A stretch of DNA of 64,000 bases from Eucommia ulmoides (taxonomy: Eukaryota > Streptophyta > Magnoliopsida > Garryales > Eucommiaceae). The stretch covers positions 43,464,017 through 43,528,016 of the forward strand of contig CM028327.1 of assembly GCA_016647705.1 (NCBI GenBank), written 5' to 3'. Below are positions 11,062-23,782 of this stretch, piece after piece. The translations under genes and the position numbers were made by a program. Each line of letters opens with the position of its first letter. Positions within the stretch are counted from its first letter, which is position 1. The notes below the pieces were generated by a model. The model was given only the letters and a program-made list of their open reading frames with translations. It ran no database searches and had not been told where the DNA came from.

Positions 11062-13325
11062 GATATAAAAATCAAAAAATGAACTTTTCCAATTGTAATA
11101 AATTTTTAGTTCTTAGGAAATAATCATTTGTTCATTGACCATCTTTTACCCATAATTTACACAAAATGCCATTTTGTAGAATATTCACTTTTTAAAATTT
11201 TGCTATTTTTAAAATATTTTAATACATGGTAGGACTGATTTTTGTACAAACAAATACATTCTTTGTTACGTTCACACGTTCTCTCTATTTTACAATTACC
11301 AAACCATAACGAATTTTCACCAAAAAGTAAATTGATATGAATATTCACATAGAACAACACAAAATCAACAAAAATAAAACATTCACAATTAATAAACAAC
11401 AACACCACCAAAATTCAAAATAAATCAAAACAGATTTGAACAAAACTTTACCAAATCACAACGAATATTCACCAAAAAGAAAATTGACATGAACATTACA
11501 GAGAACAAGAAAAAAAATATATTCACGAATGAATAAACAATTCCACCAAAATCACCAAACTCCAAACAAATCAAATCACAATCGCAGCACCAAAATCAGA
11601 TAATGAACATTCACCAAAAAACAAAACCGAATAAAAGCACATGAACATTTATAGAAAACACAATCCTTAATGAACATTCACAAACACAAAACAATTAAAC
11701 AAAAACAATCACAATCAATAAACTAACCTCCACCAAAATCACAACCACGGCGGCCAAGTGGTGACTTCCACCACCGGAATTTTCTATAGCAGATCCATCG
11801 AAAAATGCCAATTCCCACTACCGTGATTGGATTTTCCAAATCTAAATGTGAAAAAAGAGAACATTCACCAAACTACAATGAATCGGCGAGAACATTCATC
11901 CTCGATTGTTCCCAGATCTAAAAAATATCAGATAAAAAATTCCTAGATCTGGGATTGTGACAAAAACAAAATTGATTCGACTCGATCAAACAAGAAAAAT
12001 TGATTTTGCACGATTCGGAAAAACCAAAGAAGAAGACAAAGAAGTTCCACACCGTTCCAGATCCGTCATCGTTCCTAACGAAGAAGAAGATAACCGAGTT
12101 CTAGACAAAAAAGAAGAACAAGAAACCAATTCAGCTCGATCCAGCACGATAAAGGAAGAGAACGGCGAGCAGACCACAAGCGTTGTTGTCATCTTCGCCG
12201 TCGGCAAGCGTCATCGTAATCATTGGCGAGCGTCGTCGTCGAGCAAAGCACAAGGCTAGATGTGCAACCCTATTTTTGTGCACAACAATGGTCTAAGAGA
12301 GTTAAAGAATAATTAAATAATAATAATAAAATTTAGTCAAATAATACAACGCAATAACCAACGCCAGAGATTCAGGGGTCAAGATAGATAAACAATGTCG
12401 TACCATTGATATTCAACGTGGAGCACAGTGAAGAAAGATCTACTGACAGCTCTCTCTTCACTCTCTCACTTTAGGACTTGCCGTCTACTTTGTCATCTCC
12501 GGTATGTTCGGCTCCTCCGGACGCGGTCATCAAAATGGAGAATTAGGGTTGTTGATTTAGGGTTTTTTTAGTTATATATACAGAAGGGCAAAAAATCCTC
12601 CTGATTGGTTCATCGTCTTCAACCTTGTTTCAGATCTCTCTCCATCTCTTTCTCAAACTTCGACCAGAACAATAAAATGTTCTCTCTCTAAAATTAGGCA
12701 ACAAAAAGAGGAAGGGAGGAAGAGAGAAAAAGAGGATAAAAAGGAAGGAAAAAATATATATAGAGAGAGAGAGAGAATAAGAAGAAGAAATTAAAAAAAA
12801 AAAAAAAGGGAAAAACATAGTATGCACGACTTTAGGACAAAGCCCAAAATAATGTTATACACACACATATATACATACATGCATTCATACAACAAATGGG
12901 GAAAAACAGAGTATGCGCGACTTGTATTTTGAAAACATTACCAAATAATAAAATTGTAATATATGAAATTACAGCTCTTAAAACTCTAATTCTATATAAT
13001 TGCAATTCCAATTCTACGCGATCAAACTCTATCTCAATTTATTTATAAAAATTCCGTTATCAACTAAACCTTTAAGTAGTTTTAGCCACAGGACATAGAC
13101 TAGTAATTTCATGTGTTTATTAAGTTCTCTTGTGCAACTTTTCTTAGTAAATTAAACCCCATTAATCATTGTGCTATCTGCTTTTATTGTAAATTGCCAC
13201 TTCAAGAATGACGCCAAATTTGGCTAGATTTTCTTGATTAAATTTAGATATCAAAGTTATTATTGATTTAAAAAAATTATTGAAATATTAGATTAGAGGT
13301 CTAACATTTTAAAAATTGAGAGATT
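11062..13325. other. AT-rich intergenic DNA with a short tandem array
   Basis: No convincing gene was found. A roughly 150-bp unit containing cattcaccaaaaag recurs at about 11,301, 11,453 and, weakly, 11,591. A 100-codon open frame at 11,957-12,259 is low-complexity, K/E/R-rich, and lacks a recognisable domain. A GA-rich segment at about 12,590-12,840 matches segments near 34,870-35,080 and 36,510-36,690, so it belongs to an interspersed repeat. Confidence 0.6.
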
Positions 13326-13649
13326 GACACTATGTACCCTTGAAGTTTGACCAAAATCTCACTTCGATCGCCATGGTTTCAATTTGAACATATAATGCCT
13401 TAAAGTTTCTTAATCATCCTGGTGAAGTCCAAATCATTATCCCTATTACAATTTTAGACGGAAAACGGTCATCTGCCATGCACCTGATTGTTTTTAAGAG
13501 ATTTTATGGGAAATTCCAACCTTATCCTTACCTTCTATTCTCCTTCATGTTCAAATATTCAAAAATACACATATAATAATAATATAAATACTAGGGATTC
13601 CTCGTAACTAAAAGCATTATATCAATTTTCAAATTTATAAATGTAAATA

Positions 13650-16600
13650 CTACAACAAAAAAATGACTTATTAGGACACATTTTTAGAGACAATTCATAA
13701 ATAATGTCCTTATAGAACCTTATTGAGACGCTTAATCCTAGTGTTCTTTTAATTTGCCCCCAAAAAATAATATCTTTTTAATATTTATTTAATCAGACAT
13801 GTTTTAAAAAATATATAATACCTTATTGAGACACTTAATCCTAGTGTCCTTATAATTTGCCCCCAAAAAATAATATCTTTATAATATTTATTTAATAAGC
13901 CACATTTTAAAAAATATATACTGAAAAATAAAAATATTATAAACAAAATTAAGGACTCAAAATTATTATATTTTTTTAAAATAATAAAATAGAGTGAAAA
14001 AAGAGTATTAAGAGTACAAAAAAGAATTTCATTTTTATTCTCTGATTAAAAAATATAATAATAAAATAGAGGGAAAAATGAGTTTTAAGCACACACAAAA
14101 AAAATCATTTTTAATCTCTAATTAGAAAAGTATAATTATGAATCAAATTGAAAAAGAAGTATAAACTATTTGTATGATTATGAACAAAAGTGTTTTCAGA
14201 CTTCTCTTCCATTTTATTTATTTTCACTTTGGTCCTCACTAGTTTCAATTAAAAGAGTTTGACCTAAAATAGAAATATTATTTTTTAGATATACCTAGAT
14301 GTAAATGCCTACTTTTTCATTTGGTCTTATTTCTCTGAGCTAGGCAGAATTCCTTGTTTTATTGCTGCATCATAGATCTCAAAATTGGTCAATCTTTATT
14401 TTAATTTCTTTAATGGTATTTATGTTTTTAAAATAACTGGATAATTGCCTTCCCACTTCTTCCATAATAATATTTTGTTTTTACTGTCCACAATAATATT
14501 TATTTCTTTGGTATTCGTCTTGATCCCTTGTTTCAATCAAGGTAGATGAAAATAATGAGAATAATGAGAGGGTAACATGTATGCAACTGTCGTTGCTCAT
14601 TTCATGTTCAGGTTGAAAGCTCATATTCAAATTAACCCAAAAGACCTACTTGTGTGGGAAACCAGCTAACACCCCTTGGCAATGACGAGGTACGGTTTTT
14701 TGCTTCTTTTTTTTTTTTTTATTCTATTCTGGCTGTCCATCTTGAACTTGATTGGCAAAATTCTGTTGAATAAAACATATTATATTTTGTAAAAATTGAA
14801 GAAAATAATATTTTCCCACTTAGGATAAGGCTTGGGCATCAAACAGAAATGGCTCCAAGGATGCAAGAAAATGCGTCAAATGCAACTTCGCTTAATGCTA
14901 ACTCAAGCATATAACAATGAAATTACTTAAACGGTTGTTTTTATTTGCTCACCTATATCTTTCATTTATATCTTTAAATTGTTTTTGGCAAGCACGACGA
15001 CGAAAAAAGGGGTATGAGGACCAACATTTATGCGTAATATTTGGGGTCAAAGTGATGACGAAAGCATACATGTTGAGTTCAATAAATATGGGCAACCCAT
15101 TGATAAAGGTTCTAGCACATTTTCTCATTTCCTTGGGATGGTAGCACGTAACGGAAGGTATGCTGTACTACACCACAAGAGTTGGACAAAGGTTCTCTCA
15201 AGTTAACAAGTCCAACATGATAGACTTGGTAAAGGTACAATGATATTTTAATAGTATAAAAATATCCATTTTTAATATTGTTTAAAATTCTATCTGAGTC
15301 TTTTGCTTCATTGTTGTATATTGTTGAAAGTCGAAGTTTGATATTCCTCCTGGCCACGAGAGCTATATATTAAAGTCGATTGCAAAAAAATTGAGAACTT
15401 GGAAATCTATTGTGAAGTGAGAATTATGATCCCACCTTGTCTGTGGAGGAGCAATTGAATAATATACCCAATAGAGTGCAAGAAGATCAATGGAGAGCAT
15501 TATTAAAGTATTGGGACTCTCTTGAAGGGAAGGTACTATGCGTGGTAAAAATGATTTATTTTCTTGAATATTAAATGGATAGTTACTTACCATTTTTTCC
15601 AGTAAATTAGTGCAAATAACAAAGCCAATAGGAACTAGTTAAAGATGATTCATTGTATGGGAAAAGCAAGTTTTGCAAAGGTTGAAAAGATGATGGTAAG
15701 TTATTGGCACATTTTTTAGAATTAACAGAATAACATTGTTATGAAAATTTTATGTTTTGCTACACGAGGAAGGATAAAAGGCCGATAAATGAAGTAGCAA
15801 GTCATGCAATGGTAATCCTATATATTTTTGTTTTTAGTTGCCTTTTCGTTTGATTCTTTCAATATTTGGTCATGCATGTAAGTACAAATGAATGAGCTAT
15901 TTGACCAAGCCCCAGAAGGATATGAAGATAATTGTGGTCCAATTGATATATATTCTCAAGTTATGGGAAATGAAAAGCCAGCACGTGTTCGCATGTACAG
16001 ATTGGGTATTTTTGCTTCTGATGTTTGGGGTACAATACCTAGTTGTGAAACAGCTTATAGATTGGTTGTGGATTATAAGGGAAAATTCAGTTGAATGGAA
16101 GAAAAATATGAAAAATTAAGCAACCAATATGAAGAATTGAAAGCTTTGATTGTAAAAAAATGGAAGACAAGCAAACAATTCATCAGAGGCTTCAAGAGAT
16201 CACTATTCCTCTCATCAAAGAGTTATTTGGGTAAAATAAATTCTCTCAACCTCTTATCAAATAGAAATCAGTTTATGTTTTTAAGTTTTTTAAAAATCTT
16301 GGAAAGAAAATAAAAATCTGGGAATTTATAAACAAAAAAAAAATATTCGTATAAATTACATAAAAATTATGTATTAGGTTGGAGATTATATATTACTCAA
16401 AAGTATAGCAAACATATCCCAATGCGTGGCAAAAGGAAGAATCTATAGTATGGATCCATCTGCACAAGTAGGAGGAGAAGAATTAGCGCCAAATTTGTGT
16501 GAAGTTCACATCCAAGTTCCAGTGAAGTGGGATGAAAATTTAATTAGACCTTACGAATTTTTGAAGACCGTTGGTAATGCGATTGGAGCACCTATTGCTT

Positions 16601-17993
16601 GGCCTTTATCTTTAGTAAGTTATTTTTCATTTTTAGTCCATGCATTGATCTAATATTGAATGAGAGTTATTTAGTTATACTCCTATTATTTGTGTGTTTC
16701 CTTTTTGTACAGGTTACTTTGGTTGAAGATTGAAATGAGTCGTATTTTTTAGCGATCAATAAAGGACAAGGTATGAATTTCATGTTTAATGAGGTAAATG
16801 TATTTTTTTAATTTATTGTTTTTGTGTTTGATGAAGATTATGGCAATCACGGAGTAGTAAAAAGAGCAATCATAGAAAATAATTAAATAAAACCATAAAT
16901 TATGTTTCAGTTTTTCAATCTATATGGGTTCTGCTATCAATTTTTTTTCCAACATTCAAGGTATTGTTTCATATTTTTTTTCCTCTGGAGAAAAAAAAAA
17001 AAACTCATTATTTATGGCAATATTTTTAAGGCACATAATCTGTTTGGACGTGCAAGCACTATATTTACTAAAGTTATATGATACCATATATCATTGTTTC
17101 TTGTACAGTGACCGAGTGGGTGACTACTAAGCTGGATGTGCTAGCTCTCATGCTTTTACTTTTGGGTTTAAGCTAAAGTAATCAGATACTTGTGATAAGG
17201 GGCTGGATGATTCAATCGCAAGGGGTTGTTTGGATGACTATCAATCAAGGGACTAGTGACAAATCACAAAATCAGTGTGTGGACGTGAATCAGCTAAGTG
17301 ATACTGGTTGTTAAAAACTGATTTACTTAATAAGCTGGTTGTTGTTCTCAAAAGTTTCTAGATTTTCTGTTTCCAGATTTTGTTTCTGTTCTCAGAAAAT
17401 AAAAATATGGGAGCCCAAAAAATTTTGTTTGAAAAAAGATTTTGTTTATGTTTCTATTTTCAAACAAAAATGTGGACTACATAGTAAACATATCTGTTAT
17501 AGGAATTTTAGTCGAAAATTAATGTGGAATTTTCAGTTCTGTTTCAATTTTGTTACCAAATTTTGTTTCACAATTTTTAGTAATATTTGTTTTGCAATTG
17601 GATAAATTTGGATTATTGGTTTTAACCAAATTAAATATATTTAATTTTTTATTTTTTAAAAAATTTTACTTTTTGGGACACATAAAATTGTTGTATAAAT
17701 TACTTATTAATAATTTAATGGACACATTGTTTTGTCCTATTAAATATTTATTTAGATACTTATTTAGGTCTCAAAAGCCTTTCTAATATAAATGCTCAAA
17801 AGATTTGTTAGGACACATAATAGTGTCCTAATAAATATAAACTAATGCATCAAAAAAAAAAAGTATCTTTATAAGTTATTGGGGCAATCTTTTATACGAC
17901 ACATTTTTTAATTGTCTCAATACATAATGGGTCCCAAAAGAATATATATTAAGACACATTTAGGTGTCCTTAAAAGTAATTTTTGTTGTAGTG
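13650..17993 (+). mobile_element. CACTA (En/Spm) DNA transposon, 4,344 bp
   Basis: The left end reads TACTACAACAAAAA (the first C of CACTA is mutated) and the right end reads TTTTTGTTGTAGTG. These are the terminal inverted repeats typical of plant CACTA elements, flanked by aaa on both sides (13,647-13,649 and 17,994-17,996). Subterminal repeats of the ttaggacacat/gtgtcctaa type recur near both ends, at about 13,670, 13,850, 17,810 and 17,955. Inside are remnants of a plus-strand transposase-associated gene. No TNP2-type catalytic transposase was found, so the copy is non-autonomous. Confidence 0.9.
15310..16617 (+). pseudogene. CACTA-encoded Transposase_24 / DUF8039 protein remnant
   Basis: The exon-like pieces resemble the Ptta/En/Spm plant transposase family. 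At about 15,420-15,535 is a segment with VQEDQWRALLKYWDSLEGK. Near 15,765-15,810 is YTRKDKRPINEVASHAM. At about 15,882-16,093 is a frame with QMNELFDQAPEG and a following QVMG segment. At 16,426-16,617 is AKGRIYSMD...APIAWPLSLV, which resembles DUF8039. The pieces are separated by AT-rich intron-like DNA with GT/AG-like borders, and stops interrupt some joins. The protein is probably the DNA-binding accessory protein of the CACTA element rather than the DDE transposase. Not recognised as a host gene. Confidence 0.75.
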
Positions 17994-18039
17994 AAAAAAA
18001 TAATAAATAATAAAAAATTGGTTAGTACAATATATATAT

Positions 18040-18910
18040 AGGGTATATGTCATTGACCTCCCCTATCATTTTGCATTATACTAAATACCTCCCCTGTCTT
18101 TTTACTCAAACATCACTTACCTCTCTTTAGACAAAATTATCCTCAGGTTATTTTTAAAAAATATTCATTAGCACCCCTATATTTTTAAAATTATACTTTT
18201 TACCCTTAACTTTTTAAATAATTATATTTACCTCTCACCACCACCCAACTCCCATCGCCACCGCCACCGCCACCGCCCAACTCCCACTACCCATCGCCAC
18301 CACCCAACACCACCTCCCACCGCCACCCATCGTCACCACCACTACCCACCGCCGCTGCCACCACCGGAGAGAAAGAGAAAAAGGTTAATGAAATGGTTAA
18401 TTTTTTTTAATGAAATGGTTAAAAAAATATTTTTTTTTAAAATGGGGGTTGGTAGTGGGGCAGGAAGTGGTGGATGGCGGCGGTGGGTGGTAGGTGTTTG
18501 CGGCGGTAGGAAGTGGTGGTAGGAGAGGGCAGAGGATGGCGGCGGGTGGTGGGTGGTAGCGGCGGCAGTGGGAGGTGGCAGTGGGTGGTGGGTGGTGACA
18601 ACGGTAGGAGATAGTGGTGGCGGTGGTAGGAGGTGGTGTTGGCGATAGGTGTGGTGGTAGGAAATGGCGATGAATATATATAAATTAAAGGGTTATTTAT
18701 GTATTTTAGTTTTTTATTATTTAATTATTTTTTAAATAGTCACGGGTAAAACTGGTATTATAATAAAAAAAAAATATTATTTTTTAATCAATAAAGGAGG
18801 TAAGTAGTGTTTGAGCAAAAAGACAGGGAATGTCTCTGGTATTTACAAAATGACAGGGGAGGTATCTGGTATAGTGAAAAATAACAGGAGAGGTCAATGG
18901 AATATACCCT
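18040..18910. mobile_element. Fold-back / long-TIR element, 871 bp
   Basis: The left arm agggtatatgtcattgacct is mirrored by the right arm aggtcaatggaatataccct. Complementarity extends roughly 100 bp inward (cctcccctgtctttttactc against the right-hand agacagggaatg region). The core is also mirrored: C-rich caccaccgcc runs at 18,240-18,365 oppose ggtggcggc runs at 18,440-18,665. The element is flanked by atatatat on both sides, consistent with an 8-9-bp target duplication, though the AT repeat makes this weak. No protein domain was found. Confidence 0.8.
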
Positions 18911-19254
18911 ATATATATAGAACTTAAAGGATACAAAATATACTTAAACTCAACTGCTCTGTAAGTGATAGCAAATTTTTTAGCCTAACATTCCCCGCCC
19001 ACAAAAAAAATATCCATAAATCAATCTTATCCATCTATTTCCCTCAAAACAATCTCAATCATGTATGAAAAGACATTAAAAAATTGTCATAATTTATTAA
19101 TAGTTATACCGTTCTTTTTTTTGGGACAATTTATAAGGGAAAGCGAAGAAACTAGAAATGCCCATAAAATCCTCTTAAGAATAGTCGAGCGCATGACAAT
19201 CGACTGTTTGTTGTCCAAAACTGTAACAAACTTATTATTTTGAACTAAAGTACA

Positions 19255-19689
19255 TGTAGGAATCCAATGGGCATAACTCACTCTCAAAAGGCGCCTTGCA
19301 AGACAATAATTGCCTCTATACTTATATATAGCTCAGGTTCAGGTAAAACAAGTAATGTGGGATTCAACACGCTCCCTCATGCATTGGGTGGACTTTGACA
19401 AACCACTGCGAGCGGATATCGGAGGAAGGATCCAACATCGATGTGGGATTCAATATACCCCATCACGCGTAGAGTGGACTTTGACAAACCATTGCAAACG
19501 GATACCGAGGGGCCCAACATAGATGTAGGATTCAATACGCCCAACATCAGACAAAAAAATTGTCTCTAATACTATGTAGGAATCCAATGGGCCTAATTCA
19601 CTCTCAAAAGACACCTTGTAAGATGAAGATTGCCTCTAGACTCATAAATAACTCAGGATCAGGTAACACAAACGATGTGAGATTCAACA
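19255..19689 (-). mobile_element. TRIM (miniature LTR retroelement), 435 bp, complete
   Basis: Two direct repeats of about 115 bp bound a short interior: 19,255 to about 19,369 and about 19,576 to 19,689. Read on the minus strand each LTR starts TGTTGAATC, has a TATA box (gctatatataag in the outer copy) and ends CCTACA. The interior begins, on the minus strand, with tagtattagaga, which resembles the tRNA-Met primer site tggtatcagagc. It ends with a purine tract (atgagggagcg) just before the other LTR. The target duplication is gtaca at 19,250-19,254 and 23,506-23,510; the right copy was displaced by the later copia insertion. No coding capacity. Confidence 0.85.
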
Positions 19690-19879
19690 ATACTGTTAAG
19701 ATAATTGAGAAGTGAAAAAAGAATCATGAATTGATATTATGAAAAGTGACACAAATATAATACAATGATATAAACATATTTATAGGGGAAGTGGGGGTTA
19801 GGGTTTTGCCCTAATGGGCCACGTGGACCAAGTACATATAATACATGAACATCCCCCCTCAAACTCAAGGCGGTAAGTG

Positions 19880-22560
19880 AAAGGTGAACTTAAGTTTGGA
19901 AACCAGAGAGTGAAAGTATCCAGGTGGATGAGCCTTAGTGAAAATATCTGTTATCTAATCGGCTGAACTGACGGATTATAGACGAACCTTATTTTGGAGA
20001 ATGTGATGACGGATAAAGTGTCAATCAGTCTCGATGTGTTTTGCACGCTCGTGGAATACATCATTGTGAGCGATCTGAATAGCACTCCTGTTGTCACAGT
20101 GTATGGTAGTGGCAATAGGAGAAAAGATGTCCTTGTCAACGAGGAGCCATCGAAACCAAAAAAATTCTTGAGTTGCGTCAGCCATGGCACGATATTCAGC
20201 TTTAGTACTGGAACTTGGAAGTATGGCAAATAAACAGAGTTGAATCATGAGCACTAGGTGTGAACCCAAACTGATGAAGAGTAGTACTAAATTTTGAAAA
20301 CCAGACACGTAGAGCTTGTTTCAAACCATATAGAGCACGACGAAGGCGACAAACTTTATTTCGAGAAGCAGTCAGGCCAGGAGGGGTATGCATATATACT
20401 TCATCAAGAAGATCGCCATTGAGAAATGTATTTTTTACATCCATTTGAAAAAGAGTCCATTTTCGAATGGCAGCGACGGCAAGAAGTGTACGGACAGATG
20501 TTAGCCTCGCCATTGGAGCAAATGTCTCTTCATAGTCAATACTATATTCTTGAGCAAATCCCTTGGAAACAAGTCACGCTTTATATCGTTCAATAGAGCT
20601 ATCAGAAAGCATCTTGATCTTAAACACCCATTTGCACCAAATATGAGTTTTTCCAGGAGGCAGATCTACAATATCCTAGGTATGAGTTTTGGTGAGGGCC
20701 TGAAGTTTTTTGTCCATTGCTTTCTGCCAAAGAGGATTAGTACTAGCCTCCTTATAGGATTGAGGCTCATGCAGATGATGTATAGTGAAAAAACAATGAA
20801 AATCATAAAGGTAATGTGGAGAATTAGTTACCCTAGTAGAACGGCGAGGGAGATCTGGGGCGTGGGTGTCAACAGAAGGTGGCACAGGATCATCGACCAC
20901 AGGAGAAGTCTCAGGCATGGTCACTGGAGTTGGAAGGGTGAGATTAGCTAGTGGTTATGGAGTGGGTTCAGCTGGTAGTTCTGGGATGGACTTAGCATAA
21001 GATGCAGGGCTAGGCTCAACAGTAACTGGAATTATATCCTCTAGAAATAACTCAATGGATGGATCAGTAAAGAATCTAGAGTTGGTAAGGGTTGACATGT
21101 CAAATGACCGTAAGGAAGAAAATATTTGATGTTTTCAAAAGACGACATGTCGCGAGATACAAAAGGTTTTAGAAATAGGATCCCAACACCGATACCCTTT
21201 ATGTTCGATGCCATATCCAAGAAAACAACACAGACGAGCCATTGGTTCCAGTTTGTTGTGTTCATGTGGTTTAAGAAGAACAAAACAGGCACAACCAAAG
21301 ACTTGAGTTCAGAATAATCAGGAGTTTTACCGAAAAGGCGTTCAAATGGAGACTGGTTTTGGATTGTAACGGAAGAGACACAGTTTATTGTGTAAACGAA
21401 TGTGAAGGCAGCCTCACCCCAAAAATGCTCAAGACATGATAAAAAAATGAGGAGCGCACAAACTGTGTCAAAAATATATCTATGTTTGTGTTCGGCTCAT
21501 CCATTTTGTTTGGATGTACTAGGACATGAACGATGGAGGAGCATGCCATTTTTGCGAAGTAGGTTACAAAAAGCACGATCCTTGTATTCCATTGCATTAT
21601 CTGAGCGAAAAACTTTGATATTTCTAGAAAATTGGGTTTGAACCATAGAAGAAAACTCAGAATATATTTGGAATAGTTCGGATCAATGTTTCATAAGAAA
21701 CAACCGTGTATATCGAGAGTAGTCGTCCACAAAAATAACAAAGTAATAAAGGCCACCCATCGAGGCATGAGGAGAAGGCCCCCAAATATCATAATAAATT
21801 AGATCAAAAGGTGGAAAGGAAATAGACTGACTCTCTTTGAAAGGTAGGGCTGGTTGTTTGGCAAGTTGGCAATAGATACATGTAAAGGACTCATGTTGAA
21901 CTGAACCTAACTGACCACTAGAAAAAAGCAATTTCAGTCGGCTAGATGAAGTGTGGCCTAACCGAGCATGCAAAAGTTGGGATGGTGAGAGAGACACTAG
22001 TGGCTGTGGAGATAAGGATGAGGAAGATGAGATTGGCGGTAGTGGTAAGGTTACACAGGTTAATGAAGGGATATTTGGTTGTGGTGATGGTGGAGTTGGA
22101 GATGGAATGTGTAAACTGGTAAGTTTAAATAGGCGTCCAACCTTACAACCCGTCCCAAAAGTTTCTCCTGTCCGAGGATCCTACACACGACAACCACTAT
22201 TAGAAAATATGACTTCAAATTTCAATTCACAAAGTTGCCCAATAGACAAGAGATTTAAGGTGAGTTTTGGAATCAAATACGAATCAGGAATAAGAAGATG
22301 GGAAGCAGTATGAATACTAGGGATATTCATCGTAGATAGTTTGGTTGATAAAATATGGGGATCAGATGTCATGTGATTACAACATATAGAATTAAAGAAC
22401 CAAGAGAAATTATCTATAGTAAGTCAGAGAGTTAGGGAAAGATTTGTACAAGTACCAATTTTGGAGAAGATATGAAGGAGGAATGAGGCCAAATCTGCAA
22501 TAGACATGGTGACAGTAGAGGATGTAGGGTCTGAACCCTCTTTGGCATTGAAAATAAGCG
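19880..22560 (-). pseudogene. Copia gag-pol remnant (protease, integrase, RT, RNase H)
   Basis: Read 5' to 3' on the minus strand, a gag tail and protease border come first. At about 22,370-22,410 the usual active-site motif before CNHMT reads NSIC instead of the canonical DSGA type, so the catalytic Asp is lost. Next are the gag_pre-integrase segment LLHARLGH (about 21,970), the integrase core with DIWGP and FVDDYSRYT, and FRSDNAMEY and an AEHKHR-like region. Then come the RT linker, SYKEA...NPLWQKAM, FAPMARLTSVRTLLA, QMDVKNTFLNG and ALYGLKQA. After FICHTS (about 20,230) the frame jumps to the RNase H motif SSSTKAEYRAM, so the YVDD catalytic part of RT is deleted. Numerous stops and frameshifts. 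Dead. Confidence 0.93.
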
Positions 22561-23334
22561 AAGAACACATATACGTTGCTGTTAAACCTAGAGAAGTATT
22601 GTCACGGATGGATTCAGAATGGCAAAATTATTCAGGAACCAATCTATACTCGTGAAGAACCGATGAGAGCCCCTTAAACCGATCAAATCTCCGTAATGAA
22701 CCGAATCAACAACATAAAGAGAATTATACTTTATGATCCTAATTTTATTTGACGGAGATCACAAATAGATCCGGAATCCTGAAATTATCCAAGAACCAAT
22801 ATTGAACCTTCAAGGACGGGGTGAAAAACGGGTGAACCGGTGTAGAAACCACACGGATATAACATAACGTATATTCTGTGAGCCTCAAATCACAAAATGG
22901 AGACCGAAAATAGAATTAGAACACTGAAAAATCCTAGGAACCGGTCTAATTTCATAGACAACCGGTTAAAAAAGTCCTGAACTGGTCCAAGAAAGTAGAA
23001 GGCGCGTGAGATCTGAGAGAGAGTTGACGCAGAAACTTCGAAGGTGGATTTGGAGCCCTGGTTGAGGCGGTAAAGCCCAAAATCTGAGACGACGAAGGGT
23101 GGTGGTGGTGCTGCTGCTGTTGGAGGCACGTGAGGGTGCGTCTAGACTTCGGTGGCGGTGAATTTTATGGCGTTGTGTTCATCTCTACAAGACGAAGACA
23201 GTGGTGTGATGATTATTGATACCGGAGTAGAGATGAAGCCTACAGTAGCGATGAAAGTCTCAAGAGAATAAGGGTGGCGGCGGTAGCGTTAGGGTTGCGA
23301 AAAATTTATTGAGAACAGGTCTAGTAAAGACTTA

Positions 23335-23346
23335 CTGTTGATACCA
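23335..23346 (-). promoter_or_regulatory. Copia primer-binding site (tRNA-Met type)
   Basis: The reverse complement reads TGGTATCAACAG, next to the inner LTR border at 23,347. It resembles the tRNA-iMet primer TGGTATCAGAGC. Confidence 0.75.
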
Positions 23347-23706
23347 TATTACGATAATTGAGAAGTGGGAGAAAAATCATGAATTAATATTATGAAAAAT
23401 GATACAAATATAATACAACGATATACACATATTTATAGGGGAAGTGGGGGCTAGGATTTTTCCCTAATGGGCCACGTGGGCCAAGCCCATTTAATACATT
23501 AATAAGTACAATGATTACAGAACTTCATTGTATTATATATTCAAATCGCAACTACACGGACCAAAATGAAATAATAGCCAAACTTCAAGAGTACAAAATG
23601 TCAAAAAAAAAAAAAAATGAACTCTTGAACTAAAATTTCTACCTATAAAACAAGTCCACTCTGACTACAAAGACTACACACACAATTTTCCACAATTGTA
23701 AACCAC

Positions 23707-23782
23707 GAATTCCATCATGAAATCCATGTTTTTCTTCATTGTTTTCTTACCCTTCTTCCTCACTAAATCATTGATCATCTAA
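23707..23782 (+). pseudogene. SPH pseudogene A: signal-peptide remnant of an S1-family gene
   Basis: This copy keeps a TATA box (tataaaa, 23,644-23,650) and a hydrophobic signal-peptide frame (MKSMFFFIVFLPFFLTK from 23,717). The upstream ATG used in the duplicate at 53,232 has become ACG (23,708-23,710). The frame stops at TAA 23,780-23,782, at the border of a truncated SINE head. A roughly 2.3-kb unrelated segment then replaces the rest. In the duplicate at 53,232-53,623 the same start is followed, beyond a SINE, by recognisable S1-domain sequence, which is what identifies this remnant. An M1 MITE ends about 110 bp upstream of the ATG, as at the other SPH loci. Confidence 0.75.

Larger units (their letters stand above)
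19694..23504 (-). mobile_element. Ty1/copia element, 3.8 kb, internally deleted
   Basis: It is a minus-strand element with about 158-bp LTRs (23,347-23,504 is the 5' LTR, 19,694-19,852 the 3' LTR) and TGTT/AACA-type ends. Its primer site on the minus strand is tggtatcaacagt (RC of 23,334-23,346). Its polypurine tract is gagtttgagggggga (RC of about 19,853-19,867). The target duplication is aatac (19,689-19,693) against agtac (23,505-23,509). The coding region is decayed and lacks most of gag and the second half of RT. Confidence 0.92.
13326..23605. mobile_element. MITE family M1 copy split by four nested insertions
   Basis: The left part, 13,326-13,649, begins at the cactatgtacccttgaagtt segment. 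Middle and right pieces lie at about 19,100-19,254 and 23,511-23,605. Together they match in order the uninterrupted M1 copies at 29,040-29,532 and 37,815-38,304. The intervening sequence is a CACTA element, a fold-back element, a TRIM and a copia element. The long terminal inverted repeats (cactttgtaccc...gggtgcaaagtg) define the family. M1 has no coding capacity. Confidence 0.8.

Noticed and set aside
11957..12259. 100-codon K/E/R-rich frame
   Set aside because: Low-complexity composition, no signal or domain, and an equally long frame on the opposite strand.
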